A stretch of DNA of 61,815 nucleotides. It comes from DATJFH01 sp035495815. GTDB taxonomy: Bacteria; Acidobacteriota; Terriglobia; Bryobacterales; Bryobacteraceae. The first letter of the stretch is position 1. The number at the start of each line of letters is the position of its first letter. Below are positions 44,332 to 52,416 of the stretch, in pieces. Both the position numbers and the translations under genes were made by a program. Where the stretch lies: positions 1-61,815 of the forward strand of contig DATJFH010000245.1 in NCBI GenBank assembly GCA_035495815.1. The letters are read 5' to 3'. The notes beneath the pieces are model-generated. The model was not told the DNA's origin. It saw only the letters and a list, made by a program, of their open reading frames with translations, and did not search any database.

Positions 44332-45978
44332 TTACTTCATCAGCGAAATACTGGTCACCGACCACGGAAAGTTCTTCAATTGATGCAGAACCTTTCCCTT
44401 CGCGTCGAACTCCACGATGCGCGACCCCATGTAGTCCGAGACGATCAGCCCGCCCTCCGGAGTCTCCGTGAAGCCCGATGTCCAGGCCATGCGCGCCGCG
44501 TCGTTCGCGCCTGCGTAGGTGACCACCGTCTTGCCGCTCGCGTCCACGCGCCGCACTTCGCCCGGACCCGCCAGCCCGATCAGCATCCCGCCGTCCGCCA
44601 GCGGCAGCGCGTGCGCCGGCATCCGCTGCGGGAATTCGATCTTGCGCATCACCTCGCCCTTCGCGTTCAGCTCCAGCAGCAGCCCCGCGTCCTGAACCGC
44701 CACCACCGTCGTGCCCGACGCCGTCCGCCGCGCCCGCCGCATCGCCTTGCCCTTGTACTCGGGCTTCTCCACGTTCCAGACAACCTCTCCCTGCGGCGAA
44801 ACCTCGAATACCCGCGGTATCGTGTCGTCCACCAGCAGCGTATTGCCGCTCGCCAGCCGCTGCGCGCTCATCAGGCTTACCTTGCTGGTCTTGTACTGCC
44901 ACACTACTTTCTGTTCGCCGTCGATCTCCGTCACCAGCCCCTTGGGATCCTCGATGTACAAGACGTGGCCGTTCGGCAGCGCCGAAACTTCCGTCCCGCG
45001 ATGGTTCGGACGCCGCCACAGCACCCGGCCCGACGGCCAGGCGATCGCCAGAATCTCCGCCCCCGGACCGTGATCGGTCACCAGCAGCCGCCTCGTCTCG
45101 AGCAGCTTCGGCTTGAGCTTCCGGTTCAGGAAATCGATGGAGCGCGTAAATGCCCGCTCGTCGTATTCGCCCTTGAACCCGTGCGGCGCTTCGGCGATGG
45201 TCTCCAGCTCCGCCTCGATCCCCATGCCCCGCATCCGCTCCACCAGCCACACCGACTGCTCGAATGGAACGTTGCGGTCCCGCGTGCCGTGGATCGCCAG
45301 GATGGGCGCCGAATCCGGATTCACCCAGTTGATCGGGCTGCCGCGGTAGTGCTGGTCGATCGCGCTCTCGCGGTCCCCGCCGAACAGCGGAGGCAGCGCC
45401 TCGGCCGCATTCCGGCTGCCCTCGTACGCCCGCCGCATGTCGGACCGGCCATAATAACTGATCGCGCAATCGACGCTGCTCGATTCCTCTTTGTGCGCCC
45501 CGTTGCCCTCGAACTGCGGCATGTTCCGGGTAACCGCCAGAAACTGCGACCATGTCCCGCCGGCCGAAGCGCCGATCGCCGCCAGGTGCTCCTTGTCCAC
45601 GCCGTATTTACCCGCATTGGCCCGCAGGAAGCGCACTGCCGCCTTCACGTCATGCAGCGGCAGTGGAAATTGAAACATCGGCGTCAGCCGGTAGCTCACC
45701 GCCGCCGCCACGTATCCGTTCTGCGCCAGCTTGATCGCCATCGGCAGATAGCTGTCGCGCTTGCCGCCGCTGAATCCGCCCCCGTGTATCAGGACCACCC
45801 CCGGGTACTTCCCCGGCGTCTTCGGACGCACGATGTCCATCGCCAGCTTCCCGTGCGGAATCGCCGTGTAATCCACGCCGCGCTCCACAATTACGTCGGA
45901 TGGCGTAGGCAGTTCGGCCGCAATGCCCGACCCTGCCAGCAGTAAGAAAAGTGTCCAGCGCATGACTCTTGTGAGCAT
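44332..45978 (-). CDS. Alpha/beta-hydrolase (esterase) fused to a C-terminal beta-propeller
   Basis: A 548-residue exported fusion. A signal peptide (MRWTLFLLLAGSGIAA) starts at the in-frame ATG at 45963; 45978 is the slightly longer option used here. The hydrolase domain spans about 20-280: HGGGFSGG forms the oxyanion hole, GASAGGTW contains the nucleophilic serine, and EAPHGF the catalytic histidine. From about 290 to the end come short six-stranded blades (AIAWPSGRVLWRRPNHRGTEVS, SPQGEVVWNVE, DASGKTVVTYAG). BD-FAE-like carboxylesterases of this type remove acetyl or feruloyl groups from polysaccharides; the propeller may bind the polymer. The fusion is unusual. Confidence 0.85.
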   Translation of the reverse strand: MLTRVMRWTLFLLLAGSGIAAELPTPSDVIVERGVDYTAIPHGKLAMDIVRPKTPGKYPGVVLIHGGGFSGGKRDSYLPMAIKLAQNGYVAAAVSYRLTPMFQFPLPLHDVKAAVRFLRANAGKYGVDKEHLAAIGASAGGTWSQFLAVTRNMPQFEGNGAHKEESSSVDCAISYYGRSDMRRAYEGSRNAAEALPPLFGGDRESAIDQHYRGSPINWVNPDSAPILAIHGTRDRNVPFEQSVWLVERMRGMGIEAELETIAEAPHGFKGEYDERAFTRSIDFLNRKLKPKLLETRRLLVTDHGPGAEILAIAWPSGRVLWRRPNHRGTEVSALPNGHVLYIEDPKGLVTEIDGEQKVVWQYKTSKVSLMSAQRLASGNTLLVDDTIPRVFEVSPQGEVVWNVEKPEYKGKAMRRARRTASGTTVVAVQDAGLLLELNAKGEVMRKIEFPQRMPAHALPLADGGMLIGLAGPGEVRRVDASGKTVVTYAGANDAARMAWTSGFTETPEGGLIVSDYMGSRIVEFDAKGKVLHQLKNFPWSVTSISLMK

Positions 45979-46098
45979 ATCGCGATCGCCCGCCCGTTGC
46001 ACCTCCGCGAATCCCTCCCGGGCCCATCCTGTCGAGCCCGTCTTCCTAATACCTTTCGGTTAGTGCGAATGGATCGGTCACCCGATAGAATAAAGTGC

Positions 46099-46653
46099 AT
46101 GACGCCGGAGACCTCACGCGTTCAGGAGCTGGGTGGACTGGCTGAGGACTTCACCCTTCCGGGTGTGAACGGCGGCCAGGCGAATCTTGCGGCCCTTCTG
46201 GCCGGAAAAAAAGGAGCGGTCGTCGTCTTCTGGTCGGGTGTCTGCTCGCACTGCATCCGCTACGACGCCTACCTCGACCGGTTCGCCGCCCAGTACCCGG
46301 ACCTGTCGCTGGTCGTTATCGCGTCGCGGTCCGGAGAAACGCCCGTGCAGATTCGCAACACCATGGCCGACCGGGGCATCCGTTTTCCGATCTTTCACGA
46401 TCAGGGCGGCGCCGTCGCCCGCCAGTGGTCGACCGAACAGACCCCGCGGGCATTTCTGGTCGACGCGGGGCGCGTCGTGCTGTACCGGGGCGCCGTCGAC
46501 AATTTCAAATATCCCGGGGACCCGGAGTACGTCGCCTATCTCGATAACGCGATCTCCGATTTTCTGGCCGGTAAACCCGTCCGGCGCGCCGAGACCGCCA
46601 GTTTCGGCTGCGCCATTCGATCCGTATACTACACTCTTCCCAAACACTTCTGA
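46099..46653 (+). CDS. Thioredoxin-like (AhpC/TSA, redoxin) protein with CSHC motif
   Basis: A 184-residue protein without signal peptide. The thioredoxin fold is read from VVVFWSGVCSHCIRY with redox pair C49-S-H-C52, the cis-proline region TEQTPRAFLVDAG, and YRGAVDNFKYPGDPEY. A third cysteine (C171) lies in a C-terminal motif ETASFGCAIRSVYY that is shared almost exactly by the redoxin at 55953-56513, so it is part of the function of this subgroup. The ATG at 46099 is chosen; a TAGAAT hexamer ends 7 bases upstream, so the mRNA may be leaderless. It lies 9 bases before an ASPIC/UnbV gene and is surely cotranscribed with it. Confidence 0.85.
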   Translation: MTPETSRVQELGGLAEDFTLPGVNGGQANLAALLAGKKGAVVVFWSGVCSHCIRYDAYLDRFAAQYPDLSLVVIASRSGETPVQIRNTMADRGIRFPIFHDQGGAVARQWSTEQTPRAFLVDAGRVVLYRGAVDNFKYPGDPEYVAYLDNAISDFLAGKPVRRAETASFGCAIRSVYYTLPKHF

Positions 46654-46662
46654 CACAAACTT

Positions 46663-49035
46663 ATGAGTACAACGTGGGCTGACCTGCTGAGAGTTCCCGC
46701 CCAGATGGTGGAGATCGGCCTCACGGTAATGGACGCCGGAGCAAAGACCGTCCGCCGGCGCCTTGACGGTCTGGCCAGGCCCGCCGCCCTTTTGCCTCCG
46801 AACGCCCCGCCCGTCAACGGTCCTCAGGACCTCGACACCGCTCTCGCCGATTTCGCCAATCAACTGATCCGGATCGGCTGGGTTTCCAGCCCCGAGGGCA
46901 TGCCCCTCCGCAAGGTGGCCGGCGATATCCTGAATTCGGCCCGGCGCGCTTTCGGCTACATGGATCTCAAGAATCCCCGCACCCTCGCCCTGCCGTTCGA
47001 GCTGCCGCTTTCCGCCGGCGGCATCGCCACCGAGACACTCCTGCGCATGATGGCCATCCTCTCGGTGGTGGGCCCCAAACGGCTCAAGGTTTTCATGACC
47101 AATGCCGCCGAGGTCTATGTCGACACCGCCGTGTTCATCGGACTCGAGTACAAGGAAGTCATCGAGCGTTACAAAGCCCGGTTGAAAGAGCATCCCGACG
47201 ATCACGGCACGCGCCTCGAGCTCGGGCGGATGTACGTCAAGTGCGGTCTCCACGACGAAGCTGTTCGTGAGCTCGCTCTGGCGGCGCGCGATCCGGCTAC
47301 CCGGGGCCGCGCCCGCCATGAATCGGCCCTCGCGCACTACCGCGCGGGAAGATTCCAGATGGCGGTGGAAGACGGCGTGGCCGCCATGACCGCCGACCCG
47401 GGCAACGAGCGCGCCCGCGCCGCCATGTGGCTGGCCTCCCGCTCCTTGGGCGGCTACCCGGACACCGTGCCGCAAAACTTCCGCATGGAAGTGAAGGCCG
47501 GCTACGAGCCCGCCCGGGTGCAGTTCGAGAACATCGCCGCCCGTATCGGCCTCGACAAGATCTGCGCCGGCCGCGGCACCGCCATCTTCGATTACAACAA
47601 CGACGGCCTGCTCGATATCGCCGTCACCGCGGCCCACGCCGGCTGCTCCCTCTATCGCAACAATGGCGACGGCACCTTCACCGATGTCACTGTCCAATCG
47701 GGCCTCGACAAATGCATCAACGGGTTTGTCGTCATCGCCGGCGATTACGACAACGACGGCTTCCAGGATCTGTTCGTCACCCGCCAGGGCTTCTATTACG
47801 GCGATTGCGGCCTGTATCACAACAACGGAGACGGCACCTTCACCAACGTCACCGAGCAGGCCGGCGTGCAAAGCTGGGGTCCGGCCTACACCGCTTCGTG
47901 GGTCGATTACGATTGCGACGGCCACCTCGACCTGTTCATCGCCTACAATCTGGGCGGCATGTTCGACCGCGCTCTTCAGAATCGCCTCTTCCATAACAAT
48001 GGCGACGGCACCTTCACCGACGTCACCGAAAAATCGGGACTGCAAAGCGTCTTCACCACCATCGGCTCCTGCTGGGGCGATTACAATAATGACGGCTTCC
48101 CCGACCTGTTCCTTTCGAGCGGCCTCGGCCGGCCGCAGTTGTTCCGCAATAACGGCGACGGCACCTTTACCGATGTGAGCCTGGAGGCGGGAATCACCGA
48201 TCCGGTGGTCGGCACCACCTGCTTTTTCGCCGACTACAACAACGACGGCCTGCTCGATATCGTCCAATACAGCTGGTCGGACCACGAAGACGCCATCCAC
48301 ACCATGCGGACCGGTCACGGGCCGGTGGACGGCTCGCCGCTCGTCGTCTATCACAACAACGGTGACGGGACGTTCACCGCCAAGACCCGCGACGTGGGCC
48401 TCGATGGCTGCTGGGGCACCATGAGCGGCAATTACGGCGACGTCAATAACGACGGCTACATCGACCTGTTACTGGGAAACGGCAGCCCCAGAATGGAGCG
48501 CCTCGAACCCTTCATCCTGCTCGAGAACGACCGCGGCCGGTTTCGGAATACCACCTTCGCCGCCGGCCTGCCATTCGCCGGCAAGAGCCACGGAACCAAC
48601 TGCGCCGACCTGTTCGGGGACGGCCGCATGTCGATCCTCATCGCCGCCGGCGGAGGCTATCCGGGCGACCTCCTGATGACCGCCGTGCATTGCCCGAAGC
48701 AGCTCCCCGGCAATTACCTGAATGTGCGCCTGACCGGCGTCGCCAGCAACCGCGACGGCAACGGCGCGCGGATCACGCTCCACTGCGGCGCGTCCCGGCA
48801 GATGCGCGAGGTGACGCACGGCACCAGCTTCGGATGCCTTCCTCTTGAGCAGCATTTCGGCTTGGGCGAGGCCGCGCGGATTGACGCCCTCGAAGTGCGC
48901 TGGCCCAGCGGTCTGGTCCAGAGGGTTGAAAACCCGCCCGTCAATCAGACCATAAGATTGACCGAAGGCCACCCCGGCTGGACTGCGGTCTACGCGCCCC
49001 GGGCCGCCGCCGGACCCGATCCCTCGGCAACCTGA
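46663..49035 (+). CDS. CRTAC1-type protein: TPR-like region, FG-GAP/VCBS repeats and ASPIC/UnbV domain (copy 1)
   Basis: A 790-residue protein. Residues 1-165 form a conserved helical domain without an obvious signal peptide (PVNGPQDLDTALADFANQL; FGYMDLKNPRTLALP). Residues about 165-285 look like TPRs (LELGRMYVKCGLHDEAVREL). From about 295 to 650 six calcium-type loops (DYNNDGLLDIAV) alternate with five NNGDGTFTDV strands of a beta-propeller. The C-terminal domain (NYLNVRLTGVASNRDGNGARI; QHFGLGEAARIDALEVRWPSG) is ASPIC/UnbV, named for crystal-binding and enediyne proteins. Its biochemical role is unknown. It follows a redoxin gene and is paralogous to 53608-55956 and 59569-61815. Confidence 0.9.
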   Translation: MSTTWADLLRVPAQMVEIGLTVMDAGAKTVRRRLDGLARPAALLPPNAPPVNGPQDLDTALADFANQLIRIGWVSSPEGMPLRKVAGDILNSARRAFGYMDLKNPRTLALPFELPLSAGGIATETLLRMMAILSVVGPKRLKVFMTNAAEVYVDTAVFIGLEYKEVIERYKARLKEHPDDHGTRLELGRMYVKCGLHDEAVRELALAARDPATRGRARHESALAHYRAGRFQMAVEDGVAAMTADPGNERARAAMWLASRSLGGYPDTVPQNFRMEVKAGYEPARVQFENIAARIGLDKICAGRGTAIFDYNNDGLLDIAVTAAHAGCSLYRNNGDGTFTDVTVQSGLDKCINGFVVIAGDYDNDGFQDLFVTRQGFYYGDCGLYHNNGDGTFTNVTEQAGVQSWGPAYTASWVDYDCDGHLDLFIAYNLGGMFDRALQNRLFHNNGDGTFTDVTEKSGLQSVFTTIGSCWGDYNNDGFPDLFLSSGLGRPQLFRNNGDGTFTDVSLEAGITDPVVGTTCFFADYNNDGLLDIVQYSWSDHEDAIHTMRTGHGPVDGSPLVVYHNNGDGTFTAKTRDVGLDGCWGTMSGNYGDVNNDGYIDLLLGNGSPRMERLEPFILLENDRGRFRNTTFAAGLPFAGKSHGTNCADLFGDGRMSILIAAGGGYPGDLLMTAVHCPKQLPGNYLNVRLTGVASNRDGNGARITLHCGASRQMREVTHGTSFGCLPLEQHFGLGEAARIDALEVRWPSGLVQRVENPPVNQTIRLTEGHPGWTAVYAPRAAAGPDPSAT

Positions 49036-49058
49036 TCCGCGTCTGCCCGCGGCCCGCC

Positions 49059-50054
49059 TCAGGAGTTCTTCATCGACGCCGCGAATACTTTGGCGCTTCC
49101 TTCCATCAGCGCCTGATGCACGCGGGAATGCTGCGTGGACATCTGCAGGTCCATGAAGTCGTGAAAGCCCTGAGCGTTATAGACGCCCAGGGTCAAAAAC
49201 TGCATGGCTCCGGCGGTCCCGTATAGCGGGTCGGGAATGAAATCGCCGAAATCGAACACTTTCTTCGGGCGCGCGCCGGCCACGAAGTCCATCTCGCAGA
49301 GGACCTCGTTGTTGTCTCTCAGGAAGAACTGGAAGGTCTTGACCGCCCAATCGAACTTGCCCGGACCAAAACCGAAAAAGTTCGGAATCGGCGCCCAGTC
49401 GATGAACGGATACCCGATACTCACTTCCAGCTTGTAGCCCGGCCTCGGCTTCTCGACGATGTGGATGAAGTCCGGATGCTGCACCACCGCCACCGCTTCC
49501 TTCAGAACTTTCTTGACCGGTCCCAGCATGATCACAAAATCGTGCAGGAAGCAGGTGAACAGCGACCACCGGTACTTGGGGCCGATGTCGTTCCAGTCCT
49601 GCACCTGTGTCAGTTGGTCTTCCGGGTATCGCCCCACCTGCCCGTCCGCGGTGCAATACAGCATCTGCTTGAAGGTGAAACCGCCGGGGTCGCCGTCCGG
49701 ATAGGTCCAATGGGCTGTGTTCAGGAACCGGCGAAGCACGTAGTCTTTCAGCCGCTGCTCCGGATTGGGGCCGGTGATCTTGCCGAACTCCACTTCCTGC
49801 CGGGCGCCGAGCGCCGTCAATTGCCTGTCTCCGATCCGGACGTCGCCGAAATAGCCGTAGGCCTTGTTCGGCAAATCGTATTTGCGATTCAGGCTGAGCA
49901 GGTGGAATTCGACTTTGCGGTTGGGGTCGCGGGTCCAACGTTCGAGCGCCAGGCCGTCGATCAGGGCGGTCTCCGTTTTCTGCACCAACGACCGTTCGAA
50001 ATCCGAAAAATCCGCGGGTATTGTTACTTGACGAATAGGTTGTGCGCTTGCCAT
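49059..50054 (-). CDS. Unrecognised 331-residue protein
   Basis: I do not recognise this protein. It has no signal peptide or membrane helix and reads as a soluble alpha/beta protein, rich in aromatic residues (FIDWAPIPNFFGFGPGKFDWAVKTFQFF; NTAHWTYPDGDPGGFTFKQML). The ATG at 50054 is supported by a good promoter at 50072-50100. It is convergent with the ASPIC/UnbV copy 1 gene and divergent from the patatin gene, so it sits inside the redoxin/ASPIC region and may belong to it. Its coding pattern matches the neighbours. A sensitive profile search would be needed to place it. Confidence 0.75.
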   Translation of the reverse strand: MASAQPIRQVTIPADFSDFERSLVQKTETALIDGLALERWTRDPNRKVEFHLLSLNRKYDLPNKAYGYFGDVRIGDRQLTALGARQEVEFGKITGPNPEQRLKDYVLRRFLNTAHWTYPDGDPGGFTFKQMLYCTADGQVGRYPEDQLTQVQDWNDIGPKYRWSLFTCFLHDFVIMLGPVKKVLKEAVAVVQHPDFIHIVEKPRPGYKLEVSIGYPFIDWAPIPNFFGFGPGKFDWAVKTFQFFLRDNNEVLCEMDFVAGARPKKVFDFGDFIPDPLYGTAGAMQFLTLGVYNAQGFHDFMDLQMSTQHSRVHQALMEGSAKVFAASMKNS

Positions 50055-50071
50055 ATTTGGATCTCTTGATC

Positions 50072-50100
50072 ACTGTACGACTCCGGCGCGTTCAAGTCAA
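50072..50100 (-). promoter_or_regulatory. Promoter of the 331-residue protein gene
   Basis: TTGACT (50095-50100) and TACAGT (50072-50077) on the minus strand with a 17-base spacer. Transcription would start near 50065. Confidence 0.7.
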
Positions 50101-50106
50101 ACGGTT

Positions 50107-50123
50107 ATGAATCCCGGATTCAT
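50107..50123. promoter_or_regulatory. Perfect palindrome just upstream of the 331-residue gene promoter
   Basis: ATGAATCC-C-GGATTCAT, 8-bp arms with a one-base centre, lies 6 bases upstream of the -35 element, an ideal place for a regulator. The rest of the 284-base gap (50055-50338) contains only an imperfect repeat near 50270-50289 (TTTGTATCCA / TGGACAAA) and the patatin promoter. Confidence 0.5.
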
Positions 50124-50301
50124 CAGCCCGCCAGGCCCACGCGTCCGGCGCCCGATCCGTGCAGCAGCCTGAGCCTGATCGGCCGCCTCTCCAGGGGCCT
50201 CGGCTCATGACCGCCAGAAATCGGACGCCGCCTGGAAGCCCGGCTGAAGCCGCGATAAACTGTCCCGCATTTGTATCCAAATGGACAAAACAACGTATCA
50301 T

Positions 50302-50331
50302 TTGACGGGAATATTCGGCCGGGGGCATAAT
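50302..50331 (+). promoter_or_regulatory. Promoter of the patatin-like gene, apparently leaderless
   Basis: TTGACG (50302-50307) and CATAAT (50326-50331) are 18 bases apart; an overlapping TATAAT occupies 50331-50336. The ATG at 50339 coincides with the predicted transcript start and lacks a ribosome site. Confidence 0.55.
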
Positions 50332-50338
50332 ATAATCC

Positions 50339-51577
50339 ATGAATAATCACCCTGCCGGCAAATCCGCGCTGGTGCTGTCGGGCGGCGGCGCTTACGGCGC
50401 CTATGAAGTGGGCGTGATACAGGCTCTTTTCGCGGGCCATTCTCCCAGCACGTCCGGAACCCGCCTCGATCCCGACGTTTATACCGGCACGTCGGTCGGG
50501 AACTACAACGCCGCGTTCCTGGCGATGAACGAAGGAGGCGCCTTCGAATCGAGCCGGAGGCTGCGCTCCATCTGGATGGACCGCATTGCCGATAATGGCC
50601 GGGGCGCCGGCAACGGCGTTTTCAAAATTCGCGGGAATCCCCTCGAATATATCGACCCCCGGGCTCCCGGCAGCCCGGTCGGACAGTTGCGGCGCCTGTT
50701 ATCCGACACCGCCTCGCTCTCCCTGTCCGCCGGACCGCGTATGCTCAATCTCCTGTCCCCTCACGAGCGCCTGCTCGAGCGTGTCAAAGACCTGCTCGAT
50801 ATCAGCGCGTTTCTGAATGTCGAGCCGTTCGAGAAGCTCGTCCGGGACACCATCAAGCCCGCCGCCCTGCGAGGCTCGGCCAAGATCCTCCGCGTGACCG
50901 CCACAGGCTGGCGCACGGGTGAAGCCCGCGAGTTCAGCTTTCCCGATATGACCGACGAGCAGACATGGTCGGCCATCCGGGCTTCGGCGGCCATACCCGC
51001 CCTGTTCCCTCCCGTGAAACTCTTCGACGAGATTTTCATCGACGGCGGCGTCGTCCAGAACACCCCCATCAAGCCCGCCGTGACAGCCGGCGCGACCGAT
51101 ATTCACGTCGTCAGCCTCAACCCGCAAATGACGCAGCTGCCGGAGAGCCACATCGAGAATTCTTTCGATACCTTCAACCGGGTCTACGCCGCCATGCTCG
51201 CCTCGAAAATCGATGAGGACGTCGCCTCGGCGCGCTGGATCAACGAGGGCATCGAAGCGCTGGAGCGCGTCGACGCCGGCCAAGAAGTCGATTCCGATAC
51301 CATGCGCCGCTTTGTCCGCGTCGCCCGCGTCATCTCCGACCGCCTCCATCGGGAGGACCGCCTTCCGGCCAAGCTCACCATTCACCGCTACTATCCCCGG
51401 AACTCCCTCGGCGACATGATCGGCATGTTGAACTTCCACCGCGCGCCGATCGAAAACATGATCCGGGAAGGTTACAGGGATACCTGCGCCCACGACTGCC
51501 GGTCGAATAATTGCGTCATCCCCGCCATCGTTCAACACACTCAGCCGGAATCGAAAGCCGCCACGGCGGCGTCCTAG
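50339..51577 (+). CDS. Patatin-like phospholipase
   Basis: A 412-residue hydrolase of the patatin family. LVLSGGGAYGAYEVGVIQAL is the oxyanion loop, GTSVGN contains the nucleophilic serine, and the aspartate of the Ser-Asp dyad is in IDGGVVQNTP. Patatin-like proteins hydrolyse acyl esters of phospholipids or other lipids. No signal peptide is present, so it is cytosolic or peripheral. A cysteine-containing tail (HDCRSNNCVIP) follows the domain. It lies between the unrecognised gene and the DinB/UnbL-like run on the other strand; a functional link with the ASPIC/redoxin genes is only a guess. Confidence 0.85.
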   Translation: MNNHPAGKSALVLSGGGAYGAYEVGVIQALFAGHSPSTSGTRLDPDVYTGTSVGNYNAAFLAMNEGGAFESSRRLRSIWMDRIADNGRGAGNGVFKIRGNPLEYIDPRAPGSPVGQLRRLLSDTASLSLSAGPRMLNLLSPHERLLERVKDLLDISAFLNVEPFEKLVRDTIKPAALRGSAKILRVTATGWRTGEAREFSFPDMTDEQTWSAIRASAAIPALFPPVKLFDEIFIDGGVVQNTPIKPAVTAGATDIHVVSLNPQMTQLPESHIENSFDTFNRVYAAMLASKIDEDVASARWINEGIEALERVDAGQEVDSDTMRRFVRVARVISDRLHREDRLPAKLTIHRYYPRNSLGDMIGMLNFHRAPIENMIREGYRDTCAHDCRSNNCVIPAIVQHTQPESKAATAAS

Positions 51578-51648
51578 GCTCCGTATTTCTCGCGCGCAAG
51601 GCCCGAAACCGCGCCGCCAGCCGCGCCTCCCGGCATGGGCGCCTCGAC

Positions 51649-52416
51649 TCAACGCCCGCCCGTCGGCGTGTCCCAAAGCCTGGCGGCGGTTTGAGGCTCC
51701 TGCGACTCCTTGGGAAAGCTCCCATGCGCCCGAAGTCCCGACATCTGCTCCTGGTGCCGCAGTTCGTGCGCCATCATGATCCTGAACATCTGGGGAATGG
51801 TATTGTTCCCCATGATCGGATGACTGATCGTCAGCTCGGTGAAGTTCCGCGGCATCGGACTCCGCAGGAAGCTGTCGGTTTCAACCAGCGCGGCCACCAG
51901 GCCTCTCCTCAGCTTCTCCAGCGTCAATCCTTCGCGGGGCTCGGAGCTGCGGGGATTCAGCGAGGCGATCAGCGGGTAGCGAACCATCGTCTCCCTGACG
52001 ACGTGCGGCACGAAAAGATTGAAGATCCGGATCGGAACTTCCAGCAGTGGAATCACCTCGCGCGGAATCGCCGCAAAGCCGACGTCCACTTCCGCCAGGC
52101 TGATCTCGATCGTGGTCCCTTTCCCCTCGTTGGCCATCTGGACCAGCCGCCGGAATTGCTCCCGGTACATCTCTTCGGAGCGCAATAAATGGTCCGCGAT
52201 CTGCGCGATCGACCACGTCCCCTTCTGCGGCGACCAGGCGGCCTGCTCCTCGGTTACCTGTCCCAGGATTTCCAGCGTCTTCTCGCGCACTTCCTGAAAG
52301 CGCTCGATCTCGGCCTCGGGATTCCAGACGGTGGAATTGACGCCTTGCACCATGCGCGAAATCGCGCCGTCTATCGCTCGCGCCGCCGAACGGATCACCG
52401 GGTTGTTGTCGATCAT
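51649..52416 (-). CDS. DinB-like metal-binding domain protein
   Basis: A 255-residue four-helix-bundle protein of the DinB/DUF664 superfamily. FQEVREKTLEILGQVTEEQAAWSP and WSIAQIADHLLRSEEMY at about 40-85 and AHELRHQEQMSGLRAHG near 215-232 supply the three histidines that bind a divalent metal in this fold. Members act as thiol-dependent transferases (bacillithiol, mycothiol) or have no known activity. The ATG at 52416 overlaps the stop of the upstream gene by 4 bases, so it is the last gene of the long minus-strand run and is translated with the short DUF1702/UnbL-like protein. Confidence 0.82.
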   Translation of the reverse strand: MIDNNPVIRSAARAIDGAISRMVQGVNSTVWNPEAEIERFQEVREKTLEILGQVTEEQAAWSPQKGTWSIAQIADHLLRSEEMYREQFRRLVQMANEGKGTTIEISLAEVDVGFAAIPREVIPLLEVPIRIFNLFVPHVVRETMVRYPLIASLNPRSSEPREGLTLEKLRRGLVAALVETDSFLRSPMPRNFTELTISHPIMGNNTIPQMFRIMMAHELRHQEQMSGLRAHGSFPKESQEPQTAARLWDTPTGGR

